DNA of 64,000 bases from Labilithrix sp. (GCA_019637105.1 JAHBWF010000009.1:1-64000); one strand, 5' to 3'; counted from the first letter of the stretch, positions 8,615-16,782 are shown. The notes: generated from the sequence alone by a model not told the origin. Translations and numbers: made by a program.

Positions 8615-9550
8615 ATGGCCGTCACCGTCGTCGTCCGATCCGCGAGCGGCGGCGAGGCCCCGTCGCTCACCTTCGACGGCGGCCGCATCGTCATCGGACG
8701 GAGCGACGGCTCGGACGTCCGCCTGCCGGATCCGAGCGTGAGCCTGCGCCACGCGAGCATCCGCGCGCAGGGCGCCGAGTACGCCCTCGTCGACGAGGGC
8801 AGCACGAACGGCACGTGGGTGGGCGGCGTGAAGCTCGGTCCGCACACGCCGCGCCTCGTCAAATCGGGCGACCTCGTGCGCGTGGGCCGCGTGTGGCTCG
8901 AGCTCGTCGTCGGCCACAAGGCGCCGACGCCCGACCTCGGCCTCGCGACGCGCGACCTCGCGCTCGCGCTCGTGCGGAGCGCCATGGACGCGATGGGCGA
9001 CGACACGCGCGCGGTCGTGCGCGTCGCCGAGGGGCCCGACATGGGCGCCGAGCTCCGCCTGGTCGAGGAGGGCCGCGTCTACGTCATCGGCCGCGCCGAG
9101 GGGTGCGATCTCCCGCTCGCCGACGAGGACGCGTCACGCGAGCACGCCGCCGTGGTGCGGCGCGGCGCGCAGATCCTCCTCCGCGACCTCGGGTCGCGCA
9201 ACGGCGTCTACCTCGGCGACGCGCGCCTCACGCCCGAGCGCGACGCGGCGTGGCGCCCGCCGACGATGGCGCGCATCGGCGTCTCCGTGCTCTCGCTCGA
9301 CGAGCCGGTGAGCCTGGCCCTCGCGGAGCTCGAGGCCGCCGCCGACGAGGCCCTGCCCGACGCCGACGCGCCTCCCGCGCCGCCCTCGTCGGCCGCCGCC
9401 ACCGCCAGCGCGGGCGCCGCGAGCGCTCCGCCCGCGAGCGACGAGGCCCCGGCTCGCGTCTCCAGCCCACGCACCGCGCCGATCGCCGAGGTCGGCTCCC
9501 GCACCGCGACCGGTGGTGCAAGCGCCGCGTGTGGACCGCCGCCGACGTGA
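8615..9550 (+). CDS. Twin FHA-domain protein (frameshifted C-terminus)
   Basis: Two forkhead-associated phosphothreonine-binding domains: the first at about residues 20-90 (IVIGRSDGSDVRL, SLRHASI, GSTNGTWVGG), the second at about 135-215 (YVIGRAEGCDLPL, ASREHAAV, GSRNGVYLG). A Pro/Ala/Ser linker follows. Such proteins dock onto Ser/Thr kinase substrates, and a kinase gene lies 2 kb away. The reading frame ends at 9550 in codons with poor G/C third positions. The next frame, from about 9513 to 9618, encodes a membrane helix with perfect codon bias. The intact protein therefore probably ended in a C-terminal anchor, now displaced by a one-base indel or an assembly error. Confidence 0.85.
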   Translation: MAVTVVVRSASGGEAPSLTFDGGRIVIGRSDGSDVRLPDPSVSLRHASIRAQGAEYALVDEGSTNGTWVGGVKLGPHTPRLVKSGDLVRVGRVWLELVVGHKAPTPDLGLATRDLALALVRSAMDAMGDDTRAVVRVAEGPDMGAELRLVEEGRVYVIGRAEGCDLPLADEDASREHAAVVRRGAQILLRDLGSRNGVYLGDARLTPERDAAWRPPTMARIGVSVLSLDEPVSLALAELEAAADEALPDADAPPAPPSSAAATASAGAASAPPASDEAPARVSSPRTAPIAEVGSRTATGGASAACGPPPT

Positions 9551-9618
9551 TGGTCGTCACGATCGCGGTGGCCGTGATCGGCGCGAGCGTCGCCGGGCTC
9601 GTCTGGGTGCTCCGGTAG
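9511..9618 (+). other. Displaced C-terminal membrane anchor of the FHA protein
   Basis: In the frame one base back from the FHA gene, codons from about 9514 to the TAG at 9618 all end in G or C. They encode WCKRRVWTAADV followed by a hydrophobic helix (VVTIAVAVIGASVAGLVWVL) and a final Arg. There is no start codon or ribosome site of its own. This is best explained as the true C-terminus of the FHA protein after a one-base deletion near 9505-9515. Confidence 0.6.
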
Positions 9619-9624
9619 CGGCCC

Positions 9625-9647
9625 GAGCGCGATCGTCGATCACGCTC
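9625..9647. terminator. Possible terminator between convergent genes
   Basis: GAGCG-GATC and GATC-CGCTC arms (9625-9634 and about 9638-9647) form an imperfect stem between the FHA gene and the convergent rhodanese gene. There is no clear T-run. Confidence 0.35.
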
Positions 9648-9666
9648 GCCCCCCTTCGGCCGAGCC

Positions 9667-11067
9667 CTATGCGCCCACGACGCCGCTCGGCGTGACCTCG
9701 ACGCTCTCCTCGCCGTGGAAGGTCACGTCGTAGATCGGCAGGCCGTCCGCGAGCGCGCCCAAGGTCTTGCCGAGCTGCAGCGCCCCGATGCGCTCCATCT
9801 CGCGCTCCAGCTCGCCGGCGTCGACGGCGCCGCCGGTGACGTCGCGCTGCATCGCGAGGAACTGCGCGAGCTGACGGCGAAGGTACGCCGTGACCTCGGG
9901 GTGATGGACGAAGACCTGCGCGCCGCCGACCGCGGGCGAGACGAGCGGGATCCGGGAGAACGGCATCAACGGACCGCCGACGCGGACGTTGAGGACCGCG
10001 CGCTCGGTGTGCCAGCCGGCGAGCGCCACGATCTCGAGCTCCGACGCGCCCGCCCACTGCAGCTCGTGGAAGCTCTTGAGCACCGCGCCGACGAGCCCTT
10101 CGCGCGTGTCGTATTCCTTCGAGCGCGTGAGGGCGAGCCGGAGGTGCCCGCACCCGACGTGGCTCGGCTCCAGGGAATGCTCGAGGAGCGCGGCCTGGAC
10201 CTCGCGCGGCGGCGACGCGAGGAAGCGGCGCCACTCGAGCGCCCCGTTGACGTTCGAGAGGTGCCCGTCGAAGCGCGGATCTGCGCGCATCGCCGCGATC
10301 GCGGCGTTCGACGCGTCCACGTCGGTGTGCATGTAGAACCGCCCGAAGACGTCGAGCCGGCGCGCGAGCAGCGTGGCGACCTCGGGCTCCGAGAGGTCGC
10401 GCCGCAGCAGCTTCTCGAGCGCCCCCAGCCCGACGATCAGCTCGCCGGCGTCGCCTCCCGGGCTGCCGATGACGCCGCTGTCGTCGCGCCCGTCGACGCA
10501 CGAGACGAGGCCGCGGACGAGGAGCACGGGGAGCTTGATCCAGCGCACCGAGAGTCGATCCCCGACGTGCTTCCGCACGTCCTCCGCCGTGACGGCCTCC
10601 GGCGGCGCGTCGACGACGTCGATGGTCCGCAGGTGGTCCTTGCGGTCGAGGATCGACGGGTCGCGCGTCGTCGAGTAGCCGAGGTCGCGCCACGACATCA
10701 GGCCGCCCGCCATGAACGCGACGAAGCGCATCCCCGCGGCGGTCAGCAGCGCGGCCGCGTCGTGCGATCGCTCGTCGCCGCTCGAGATGAGGATCACGGG
10801 CTCGTCGTGGTCGAGCCGGTCGGCGAGGCTCGCGACGCGCTTGAGCGGGATCCAGTCGGAGCCGGGGATGTAGCCGAGCGCGCCCGTCAGCTCCTCCGGC
10901 TCGCGCACGTCGATGATGCGGACCCGACGGCCCTGCTTGGCGGTGAAGTCGGCCGTCACGAAGGGGACGCCGCTCGGCGTCTTCTGCAGGTTGGCGGCCC
11001 AGTTGACGCGGAACATCCGCTCCGGCTGGGATACCGATCCGGTCGGCGGGATGAGGGCGTCGGTCAT
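9667..11067 (-). CDS. Cys-less rhodanese domain fused to beta-carbonic-anhydrase-like domain
   Basis: Protein of 466 aa starting at the ATG at 11067 (GGAG just upstream); the longer in-frame extension is a non-coding shadow. Residues about 40-135 form a rhodanese-like fold (RVRIIDVREPEELTGALGYI through MAGGLMSWRDLGY). The catalytic Cys loop reads ISSGDERS, and there is no Cys before residue 190, so sulfur transfer is unlikely. From about 170 onward comes a domain with CVDGR (Cys190; CxDxR) and HVGC (His303, Cys306; HxxC). These are the zinc-ligand signatures of beta-carbonic anhydrases, followed by ELEIVALAGWHTERAVLNV. The Cys190-His303 spacing is about twice that of classical enzymes, so activity is not assured. 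The function is inferred only. Confidence 0.6.
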   Translation of the reverse strand: MTDALIPPTGSVSQPERMFRVNWAANLQKTPSGVPFVTADFTAKQGRRVRIIDVREPEELTGALGYIPGSDWIPLKRVASLADRLDHDEPVILISSGDERSHDAAALLTAAGMRFVAFMAGGLMSWRDLGYSTTRDPSILDRKDHLRTIDVVDAPPEAVTAEDVRKHVGDRLSVRWIKLPVLLVRGLVSCVDGRDDSGVIGSPGGDAGELIVGLGALEKLLRRDLSEPEVATLLARRLDVFGRFYMHTDVDASNAAIAAMRADPRFDGHLSNVNGALEWRRFLASPPREVQAALLEHSLEPSHVGCGHLRLALTRSKEYDTREGLVGAVLKSFHELQWAGASELEIVALAGWHTERAVLNVRVGGPLMPFSRIPLVSPAVGGAQVFVHHPEVTAYLRRQLAQFLAMQRDVTGGAVDAGELEREMERIGALQLGKTLGALADGLPIYDVTFHGEESVEVTPSGVVGA

Positions 11068-11078
11068 CGGACTCCGAA

Positions 11079-11126
11079 CATATATCCTCAGTCCTCTGCA
11101 GAATCGTCCATGGAAGACGATTGCAG
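11079..11126 (-). promoter_or_regulatory. Palindrome and TATATG box upstream of rhodanese fusion gene
   Basis: AATCGTC (11102-11108) and GACGATT (11116-11122), extended by CTGC/GCAG (11096-11099, 11123-11126), make a bulged inverted repeat. Toward the gene, TATATG (11084-11079) looks like a -10 box about 12 bases before the ATG. The palindrome sits where a -35 element would be, so an operator overlapping the promoter is possible. No good -35 match is seen. Confidence 0.3.
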
Positions 11127-11174
11127 ACGTCAGGCGCGGCCCTCGGACGCGGCGACCCGGGCGTGGCTCGACCG

Positions 11175-13109
11175 CTACTCCATCGGCGGCGGAGGCTCGC
11201 TCGTCAGCGCCGGGATGGTCCCCGAGTCCTCGCTGGCGACCTGCGCCCGCTTCGTCCGGCGCTCGTAGACGAGCGGGAGCCCCTCGGTCGGGATCTCGGC
11301 GAGCATCGCCTCGAGCTCTTCGGCGCTCTTCGGTCGATCGCCGATCCGCTTCTTCAGGCACTTCATCACGACCTGATCCAGCGCCTCCGGGAGGTCGAGA
11401 TCGGGCCGGCGCTGCCGCATCGGGACCGGGATCTGGCGCTGGTGGAGATCGAGCAGCTCGCGGCGGCTCTGCGCGATGATCGGCAGCTCACCGGTGAGCG
11501 CCTCGTACATCAGGACGCCGAACGCGTAGATGTCCGTCTGGGCGACGACGTTCGCGCCGATGCACTGCTCCGGCGCCATGTACTCCGGCGTACCGAGCGT
11601 GTAGCCGGCCTGCGTGAGCGACTCGGCCGTGGTGAGCTTGCTCATGCCGAAGTCGAGGACCTTGGGCGTGCCGTCGTCGCAGAGGAAGATGTTGCCGGGC
11701 TTGAGGTCGCGGTGGACGACCCCCTTCTTGTGCGCGCCCGCGAGCGCGCGGCACACCCCGATGAAGACGGGGAGCGCGAAGCCCGGCGCGATGATGTTCT
11801 CGCGCGAGAGCTTGTCCGCCAGAGACCGGCCGTGGAGGCGCTCCATGACGACGTACATCGAGCCGTCGGGCATCTGGTCGAGGTCGTGCACGCGGCAGAC
11901 GTTGATGTTGTCGATGTTGACCTGGATATACGCCTCGCGCCGCAGCCGCGCGATCTCCCCGCCGTCGCGCGCGGCGGCGCCGCGGAGGACCTTCACCGCG
12001 ACCTCGTGCCCGAGCGTCGTGTGCTCCGCCGCGTAGACGACGCCGATGCCTCCGGAGCCGATCTTCTTGCCGATGCGGTACTTGCCGCCGAGCACGGTGC
12101 CGGTGAGCTCGCCCGGGAGCGCGGTGTTCGTCGCCTCTCCGCGGAGGTCGAGGCCGCGCTCGAGCGCGGCGATGCGGTTCTTCTCGAAGGCGCGGCCCGA
12201 GGCCTCGGCCTTCGAGCGGTCCCACATCTTGCCCGCGCCGGCGCCGAGGGCGCCCGCGATCACCGCGCCGATCACGCCCGCCACCCAGCCGCCGGCGACG
12301 CCGATCGCGCCGCCCGAGAGCGCCGCCGCGCCCGCCGCCGCGAGGACCGCCGTGTTCTTGGTCGCGGGGAGATCCCACTCGACGAAGTACGAGCAGCGGT
12401 CGTCGCCCTTGGCGATGCACTTCTCGTGGCTGACGCGCGCCTCCGCGAGCCCCCAGATCCGCGGGAGGGCCGAGAGCTCGCCCTCCCGCGCCGCGCAGAA
12501 GAGCGACTCGGCCTCCGGGTCCGGCTTGTCGCCGTCGTCGTAGCCGTCCGACCGCGGGCGGTAGACGAGGCGCACGGCGCGGACGGACGCCTTGTCCTTC
12601 GGGAGCCGCTTGACGGCGTCGGCCTGCTCCGCCGCCGTCTCGGGCGCGTCGTCCTCCGCGGCGGGCGTCTTCGCCGCGGCGGCGGGCTTCTTCGCCGAGG
12701 CGCCGCCGAGCTCGAAGTCCCACGAGCCGACGCGGGTGACCTCGCGCGCGTTGTCGGCGAGGTAGACGTAGGCGTCGACGGGCTGCTCGGCCGAGCGGAG
12801 CATCCGGACGTGCGTGCCGAGCGCCTCGGCGTTCGTCACCCACTCGCCGCGGCGGCGGAGCGCGTCCACGCTCCCGAGCGCCTCGCAGATCCCGCGGAGC
12901 GCCTTGCGCGCCGCCTGCGTGCTCACCCAGCCGGTCTCGTTGTCGACCATCGAAGGATCGATGCCGGCGTTGGCGAGGATCGTGCGCACGGCGCGCTCGC
13001 CTTTCTCCGCGCGGACACGGAGGAGGTACGTCTTGAGGATGGACGCGCGAAGCTCCTCTTTCCCCCCCTGACGCACGGCGCCCTGGGGCAACTCCGACGC
13101 GTTGCTCAT
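11175..13109 (-). CDS. Membrane-linked Ser/Thr protein kinase with V4R-like sensor region
   Basis: Hanks-type kinase of 644 aa with an unusual order. The N-terminal region (residues 1-135, then 170-250) ends in a V4R-like motif, HEKCIAKGDDRCSYF (Cys231, Cys239). A Gly/Ala-rich hydrophobic hairpin follows (about 254-295). The kinase domain comes last: GSGGIGVVY loop (about 351-359), Lys373 in VAVK, HRDLKPGN (467-474), DFG (486-488) and GTPEYMAPEQ. In most myxobacterial kinases the catalytic domain is N-terminal, so here a sensor precedes it. V4R domains bind small hydrophobic ligands in other proteins; here that is inference. The kinase could provide phosphothreonine marks for the nearby FHA protein. 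It lies upstream of the rhodanese fusion on the same strand, 107 bases apart. Confidence 0.9.
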   Translation of the reverse strand: MSNASELPQGAVRQGGKEELRASILKTYLLRVRAEKGERAVRTILANAGIDPSMVDNETGWVSTQAARKALRGICEALGSVDALRRRGEWVTNAEALGTHVRMLRSAEQPVDAYVYLADNAREVTRVGSWDFELGGASAKKPAAAAKTPAAEDDAPETAAEQADAVKRLPKDKASVRAVRLVYRPRSDGYDDGDKPDPEAESLFCAAREGELSALPRIWGLAEARVSHEKCIAKGDDRCSYFVEWDLPATKNTAVLAAAGAAALSGGAIGVAGGWVAGVIGAVIAGALGAGAGKMWDRSKAEASGRAFEKNRIAALERGLDLRGEATNTALPGELTGTVLGGKYRIGKKIGSGGIGVVYAAEHTTLGHEVAVKVLRGAAARDGGEIARLRREAYIQVNIDNINVCRVHDLDQMPDGSMYVVMERLHGRSLADKLSRENIIAPGFALPVFIGVCRALAGAHKKGVVHRDLKPGNIFLCDDGTPKVLDFGMSKLTTAESLTQAGYTLGTPEYMAPEQCIGANVVAQTDIYAFGVLMYEALTGELPIIAQSRRELLDLHQRQIPVPMRQRRPDLDLPEALDQVVMKCLKKRIGDRPKSAEELEAMLAEIPTEGLPLVYERRTKRAQVASEDSGTIPALTSEPPPPME

Positions 13110-13187
13110 TCGAAGATGGAGGGTATACGAGCCGAAAGCGCCGGAGAAGCCCCGCTTGTTCGCGCCTGAGCTCGCCGGCGCCCGGCC

Positions 13188-13901
13188 TCAGACGTTGGTC
13201 ACGACCTCGAGCGCGCGGGCCGCGGACGGCAGGCTCCGCAGCTCGTCGAGCATCCCCGCGGGCCCGGCGCCGAAGACCAACCCGTCCGAGACGACGCCGT
13301 CGCGCACGTCCCGCACGAGCACCGCCTGGACGTAGCCGTTCGCCCGGCTCGCCGCGTCCAGGATCCGAGGATCGTCGATCTCGGGCCGCGAGAGGCACAG
13401 GACGACGCGCACCCCGGCGTTCACCCAGCCGGCCACCTCCTCCGCGAGCGCGACCTCGCGCGCCGTGCGGGCGCCGATGTACACGCTCGTCGACGGGCCC
13501 TCGCGCCGCGCGATGCGGTCGCGCAGGATGGGACGCGTCACGGCGAGCGCGCTCCCCGCGACCGCCACGACGAGCGGACGCCCCGCGGCCCGCTCGAGCG
13601 GGAACCCGGCCCCGAGCGGGCCGACGACGTCGAAGACCGTGCCCTCCGGCGCGCCCGTGAGCGCGTCGGAGGCGCCGCCGTTCGTCCGCACGAGCAGCTC
13701 CCAGGACGGCGCGCCGATCTCGCCGGCGAGGACGAAGTAGCCGTTCGCCTGCGCGCGCACCTCGATGTACTGACCCGGCGCGCGGTACGCCTGCGCGTGG
13801 ACGAGCGCCGGCGTGAGGGTCACGAGGTGGAGCCCCGCGCCGGAGTCCCGCCGCGCCGTGAGGACGGCGGGGAACGACGGAGAGAGAGCGGCGTCGGGCA
13901 T
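13188..13901 (-). CDS. FAD/NAD(P)-binding oxidoreductase (ferredoxin reductase-like)
   Basis: Protein of 237 aa beginning at the ATG at 13901. The N-terminal beta barrel contains the flavin-binding run APGQYIEVRA followed by GYFVLAGEI. The C-terminal nucleotide-binding half has LVVAVAGSALAVTRPIL and a GAGPAGML loop. This is the architecture of the FNR/flavodoxin reductase superfamily, without a fused ferredoxin domain. Its electron partner is not evident. It follows a membrane TPR-like gene by 17 bases and is likely its operon partner. Confidence 0.8.
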   Translation of the reverse strand: MPDAALSPSFPAVLTARRDSGAGLHLVTLTPALVHAQAYRAPGQYIEVRAQANGYFVLAGEIGAPSWELLVRTNGGASDALTGAPEGTVFDVVGPLGAGFPLERAAGRPLVVAVAGSALAVTRPILRDRIARREGPSTSVYIGARTAREVALAEEVAGWVNAGVRVVLCLSRPEIDDPRILDAASRANGYVQAVLVRDVRDGVVSDGLVFGAGPAGMLDELRSLPSAARALEVVTNV

Positions 13902-13918
13902 CGGCCCCGAGAGCTTGC

Positions 13919-14722
13919 TCAGAAGCTTCCGCCGAGGGCAAGGCCGGCGTACCCGGGCGCGACCGCGGGCCGGAGCTTCGGCCTCGCCGACTCCCTGGAG
14001 CCCGTGGGCTCGAGGAGATGCCAGACGAGCCCGCCGACGATGAGCGCGCCGCCGCCGATGGCGGCGACCGTCCCCCAGAACGGCTGGCTCACGGCCCTCC
14101 CCGCGATCGCCTGGCGCTCTTCGAACGCCGGGTCCGACTCGCCCTGCTGCCGCGTGCAGGTCTCGTCGTCCCTGTTGCAGCCGTCGGGGAGATCGGGCGC
14201 CGTGAGGATGACCGCGACGCCGACGCCGACCGCGAGGGCTCCCGCGCCCACGACGATCCACGGGACCACGGAGTGCTCCTTTTGCGGGGCCGCGGGCGCC
14301 GGCGCCGGCGCCGGGTCCGTCGGGGGCGGCGCCGCGGCGAGCTGCTTCTTCAGGTTCTCGACCTTCGCCTTGTAGGTCCCGATGTCCGGGGCCGTCGGCA
14401 CGCGCTCGATGTACGCCTCGAGCGCGCTCACGGCCTCGGCCTTGTCGCCCTTGCGCTCGTAGGCCGCGGAGATGATGACGAGCAGCTCGTGCTTGGTGCA
14501 GTCGAGGGTGTACGCGTCGCGGAAGCGGCGCACCGCCGACTCGTAGTTGGCCTCGTCGTAGTCCAGCTTGCCGGCGATGTACTTCTGGTGCGCGAGCTCG
14601 CTGTCGGCGGCGCTCACCGTCCGGGTGCACTCCGGGTACCGCGGGCTCGCCGGCTGCGCGAGCGCGGGGCCGGTCGTGGCCGCCGCGAGGAGGATACCGA
14701 GTCCGAGGATGCGCGTTCGCAT
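13919..14722 (-). CDS. Secreted TPR-like protein with C-terminal membrane segments
   Basis: The start is taken at the ATG at 14722 because it opens directly with a signal peptide (MRTRILGLGILLAAATTGPALAQ). An ATG 36 bases upstream is the alternative. Residues about 30-125 hold TPR-like helices (ELAHQKYIAGKLDYDEANYE, then AAYERKGDKAEAVSALEAYI). A Pro/Ala linker follows, then two hydrophobic segments (WIVVGAGALAVGVGVAVIL and TVAAIGGGALIVGGLVWHLL) with a Cys-containing loop between them. Myxobacteria carry many such periplasmic or inner-membrane TPR proteins of unknown role. The flavin reductase gene follows after 17 bases. Confidence 0.75.
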   Translation of the reverse strand: MRTRILGLGILLAAATTGPALAQPASPRYPECTRTVSAADSELAHQKYIAGKLDYDEANYESAVRRFRDAYTLDCTKHELLVIISAAYERKGDKAEAVSALEAYIERVPTAPDIGTYKAKVENLKKQLAAAPPPTDPAPAPAPAAPQKEHSVVPWIVVGAGALAVGVGVAVILTAPDLPDGCNRDDETCTRQQGESDPAFEERQAIAGRAVSQPFWGTVAAIGGGALIVGGLVWHLLEPTGSRESARPKLRPAVAPGYAGLALGGSF

Positions 14723-14799
14723 GGGCAGAGGATCGGACGACGGCGGCCCCCCCGACACCGGCCGGGACGCCGCCTACGAGGATACAAACAACGGCGTCG

Positions 14800-15399
14800 T
14801 CATGTCCTACGCTTTGTCGCCTTCTCCCCGAAGAGGTGGACCGCGTCGAGCATCCAACCGAGCCCTCGGTCGTCCGGGCTGAGCGAGACGGGCGCCAGGA
14901 TGAACCCGCCGGCGCGGGTCTCGGCGTGGATCGGGACGCGCCAGGTCTGGAGGAGCTTGCGCACGCTCGGCGTGATCGCCGCCGCGAGGTCCTCGGCCGT
15001 CGCGGCGAACGACGCGAAGACGTGGTCGAACGCGGCGTCGCCCGTCGGCAGCCGCGGCATCGACGCGAGGTCGAGCGGCTCCGCGAACGGGCTCGCGAAG
15101 TCGCTCGTCGTGGCGGCCCGCGTCGTGATCCGCACGTCTTGCACGATCGCGATCCACGTCCCGACCTCGTAGCTCGGCGCGGGCGTCGGAGAGGGCGGCC
15201 GCGGCACCTCGAGCACCGCGCGCGCGACCGAGATCGAGCCGTTCGCGCCGGTCGCGTGGAGCGCGTGCTCGTAGCGGAGCGGCACCTTCAGCGTGGTGTA
15301 CGGCTCCCACGCGCGGAGCCATCGCTCGTCGGCCTCCGGCTCGTAGCGGAGGCCGCGGGACTGCGCGAAGGCATCGATCCAATAGAGAGGGCCCGGCAT
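14800..15399 (-). CDS. Hypothetical protein, 199 aa
   Basis: Soluble protein without signal peptide or membrane segment. I recognise no family. Readable features are an N-terminal MPGPLYWIDAFAQSRGLRYE, a central beta-rich part (ISVARAVLEVP, WIAIVQDVRITT) and a C-terminal part with LLQTWRVPIHAE and GWMLDAVHLFG. The alternation of short strands suggests an alpha/beta domain. It stands apart from its neighbours, and no functional clue comes from context. Confidence 0.65.
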   Translation of the reverse strand: MPGPLYWIDAFAQSRGLRYEPEADERWLRAWEPYTTLKVPLRYEHALHATGANGSISVARAVLEVPRPPSPTPAPSYEVGTWIAIVQDVRITTRAATTSDFASPFAEPLDLASMPRLPTGDAAFDHVFASFAATAEDLAAAITPSVRKLLQTWRVPIHAETRAGGFILAPVSLSPDDRGLGWMLDAVHLFGEKATKRRT

Positions 15400-15452
15400 G
15401 GCGCGCGGCGAGCGTAGCGCGCTTCGAGCCGGCCGGCGCGATCAGCGCGTCG

Positions 15453-16016
15453 TCACGGGCCCATCACGGCGTGAGGGGCCTTCTCGCCCTGGGCCGCCTT
15501 CTGCTTCATCTCGTACTTGCTCGGGCACTTGGCGAGCACTTGCGACGCCTCCAGCGAGTCGTCGGGGCGGAGCTCACCCTCGACCGTGACGGCGACATCC
15601 ATCCCCGCGACGTCGCGGAACGTGTCCGGCACGACGCACTTGGCGAAGCGGACGGGGATCTCGGTCCCGTTCTTCTCGATCTTGAAGCGGTACTCGCACG
15701 GGTCTTCGCGCTTCACGAGCGAGCCGTGAACCAGGTTGCCCTCCGCCCGCACGGGCTTGCCGACGAACTTCTCCTTCTGGGCGACGAGCTCATCGACGGG
15801 CTTGGAGTAGATGCCCTTGTCCTGCATCCCGACGAGGACGAGGGCGACGATCGCCGCGGCGGCCATGAGCAGCGGGACGACGAGCAGGAGCCGCTTGCGG
15901 GCGCCGTCCTCGTCCTCGTCCTCGCCGTCGTCCCGACGGCGACGGGCAGGCACTTCCACCGCGCGCTCGCTCGACGGCGGATTCTCCAGGTTCTCGTCCG
16001 CCTGCGCGTCGCTCAT
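15453..16016 (-). CDS. ccmE: CcmE-like haem chaperone with CxxxY in place of His
   Basis: Periplasmic haem-handling protein of 187 aa. There is a charged cytoplasmic tail (residues 1-42), one membrane helix (43-63, LLLVVPLLMAAAAIVALVLVG) and an OB-fold domain with KPVRAEGNLVHGSL, EYRFKI and VTVEGEL. In standard CcmE the haem-binding His lies in LAKHDENY. Here the equivalent reads LAKCPSKY, giving Cys164 and Tyr168, the CxxxY variant known from Desulfovibrio and some archaea. Other ccm genes are not adjacent. The negatively charged, Glu/Asp-rich tail is longer than usual. An alternative is a general OB-fold protein, but both the membrane topology and the motif position fit CcmE. Confidence 0.8.
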   Translation of the reverse strand: MSDAQADENLENPPSSERAVEVPARRRRDDGEDEDEDGARKRLLLVVPLLMAAAAIVALVLVGMQDKGIYSKPVDELVAQKEKFVGKPVRAEGNLVHGSLVKREDPCEYRFKIEKNGTEIPVRFAKCVVPDTFRDVAGMDVAVTVEGELRPDDSLEASQVLAKCPSKYEMKQKAAQGEKAPHAVMGP

Positions 16017-16206
16017 CGCTCGTGCCCCATGACTCGGTTGCTGTCGAGACTACCTTCGGCGCCCGGCGGGTCAACGTCATCCGTTCCTCGATCCTTCCCG
16101 AAAAGCGCCTGGATCGAGAGCGATCCTCGCGAATGTTGCTATGCTTCTCGAGGAGCAGGACGAGCGGGGCTCTCGCCGACCTGCGACCGCTTCTCCCGTT
16201 TCGCAC

Positions 16207-16782
16207 ATGACCGACGCACTCTCGAGACCGGTCCTCGTCCTGAACCGCGTGTTCCAGCCCGTCCAGCTGACGACCGCGAAGCGCGCGTTCGTGCTCCTCT
16301 ACAGCAGTGCGGCGCACGCCCTCGACGAGTCCGGGGAGGAGTACGACTTCGATCTCTGGCGCGCGCTGCCCGTCCGTGACGAGGACGACGCCGTGGCGAT
16401 CATCGGCGGAGCGCTCCGCGTCCCGCGCGTGCTTCATCTCCACCGCTACGACCGTACGCCCAAGGTGACGATTCGCCTGACGCGGCGGAATTTGATGTTC
16501 CGTGACGCGCACCAGTGCCAGTACTGCGGGAAACAGCCTCCCCTCCGCGACCTCAACATCGACCACGTGCTCCCGCGATCGCGCGGCGGCGTCGACACGT
16601 GGGAGAACCTCGTGACCGCGTGCCGCGTGTGCAACCTGCGCAAGGGGTGGCGCACGCCGGAGGAGGCGAACATGCGGCTGCAGCGGCGGCCGTTCCGGCC
16701 GAAGTGGTCGACGACCGCGCAGATCCTCCTCGGATCCGCGACCAAGTACCGCGAGTGGGACCCCTTCCTGAAGGCGTCCTGA
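16207..16782 (+). CDS. HNH endonuclease family protein
   Basis: Protein of 191 aa starting at the ATG at 16207, where homology-like sequence begins (MTDALSRPVLVLNRVFQPVQ). The zinc-bound HNH core is complete: Cys104-x2-Cys107 (CQYCGK), catalytic Asp119-His120 in IDHVLPRSRGG, Asn134 in WENLVTAC and Cys139-x2-Cys142. Stand-alone HNH proteins of this size with the N-terminal VLVLNRVFQPV module are widespread in bacteria and are usually annotated as HNH endonucleases of unknown biological role. There is no mobile element, restriction methylase or toxin partner nearby, so a housekeeping or repair role is as likely as defence. Confidence 0.88.
   Translation: MTDALSRPVLVLNRVFQPVQLTTAKRAFVLLYSSAAHALDESGEEYDFDLWRALPVRDEDDAVAIIGGALRVPRVLHLHRYDRTPKVTIRLTRRNLMFRDAHQCQYCGKQPPLRDLNIDHVLPRSRGGVDTWENLVTACRVCNLRKGWRTPEEANMRLQRRPFRPKWSTTAQILLGSATKYREWDPFLKAS

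Noticed and set aside
6574..9618. Plus-strand frame of 1014 codons covering the anti-sigma, gshB and FHA genes
   Set aside because: Mostly an out-of-frame Arg-rich shadow. Only its last part, from about 9511, has coding character, and it is reported as the displaced anchor.
16207..16782. HNH nuclease as part of a mobile or defence element
   Set aside because: There is no transposase, methylase, toxin partner, terminal repeat or compositional change around it. It sits in ordinary backbone.
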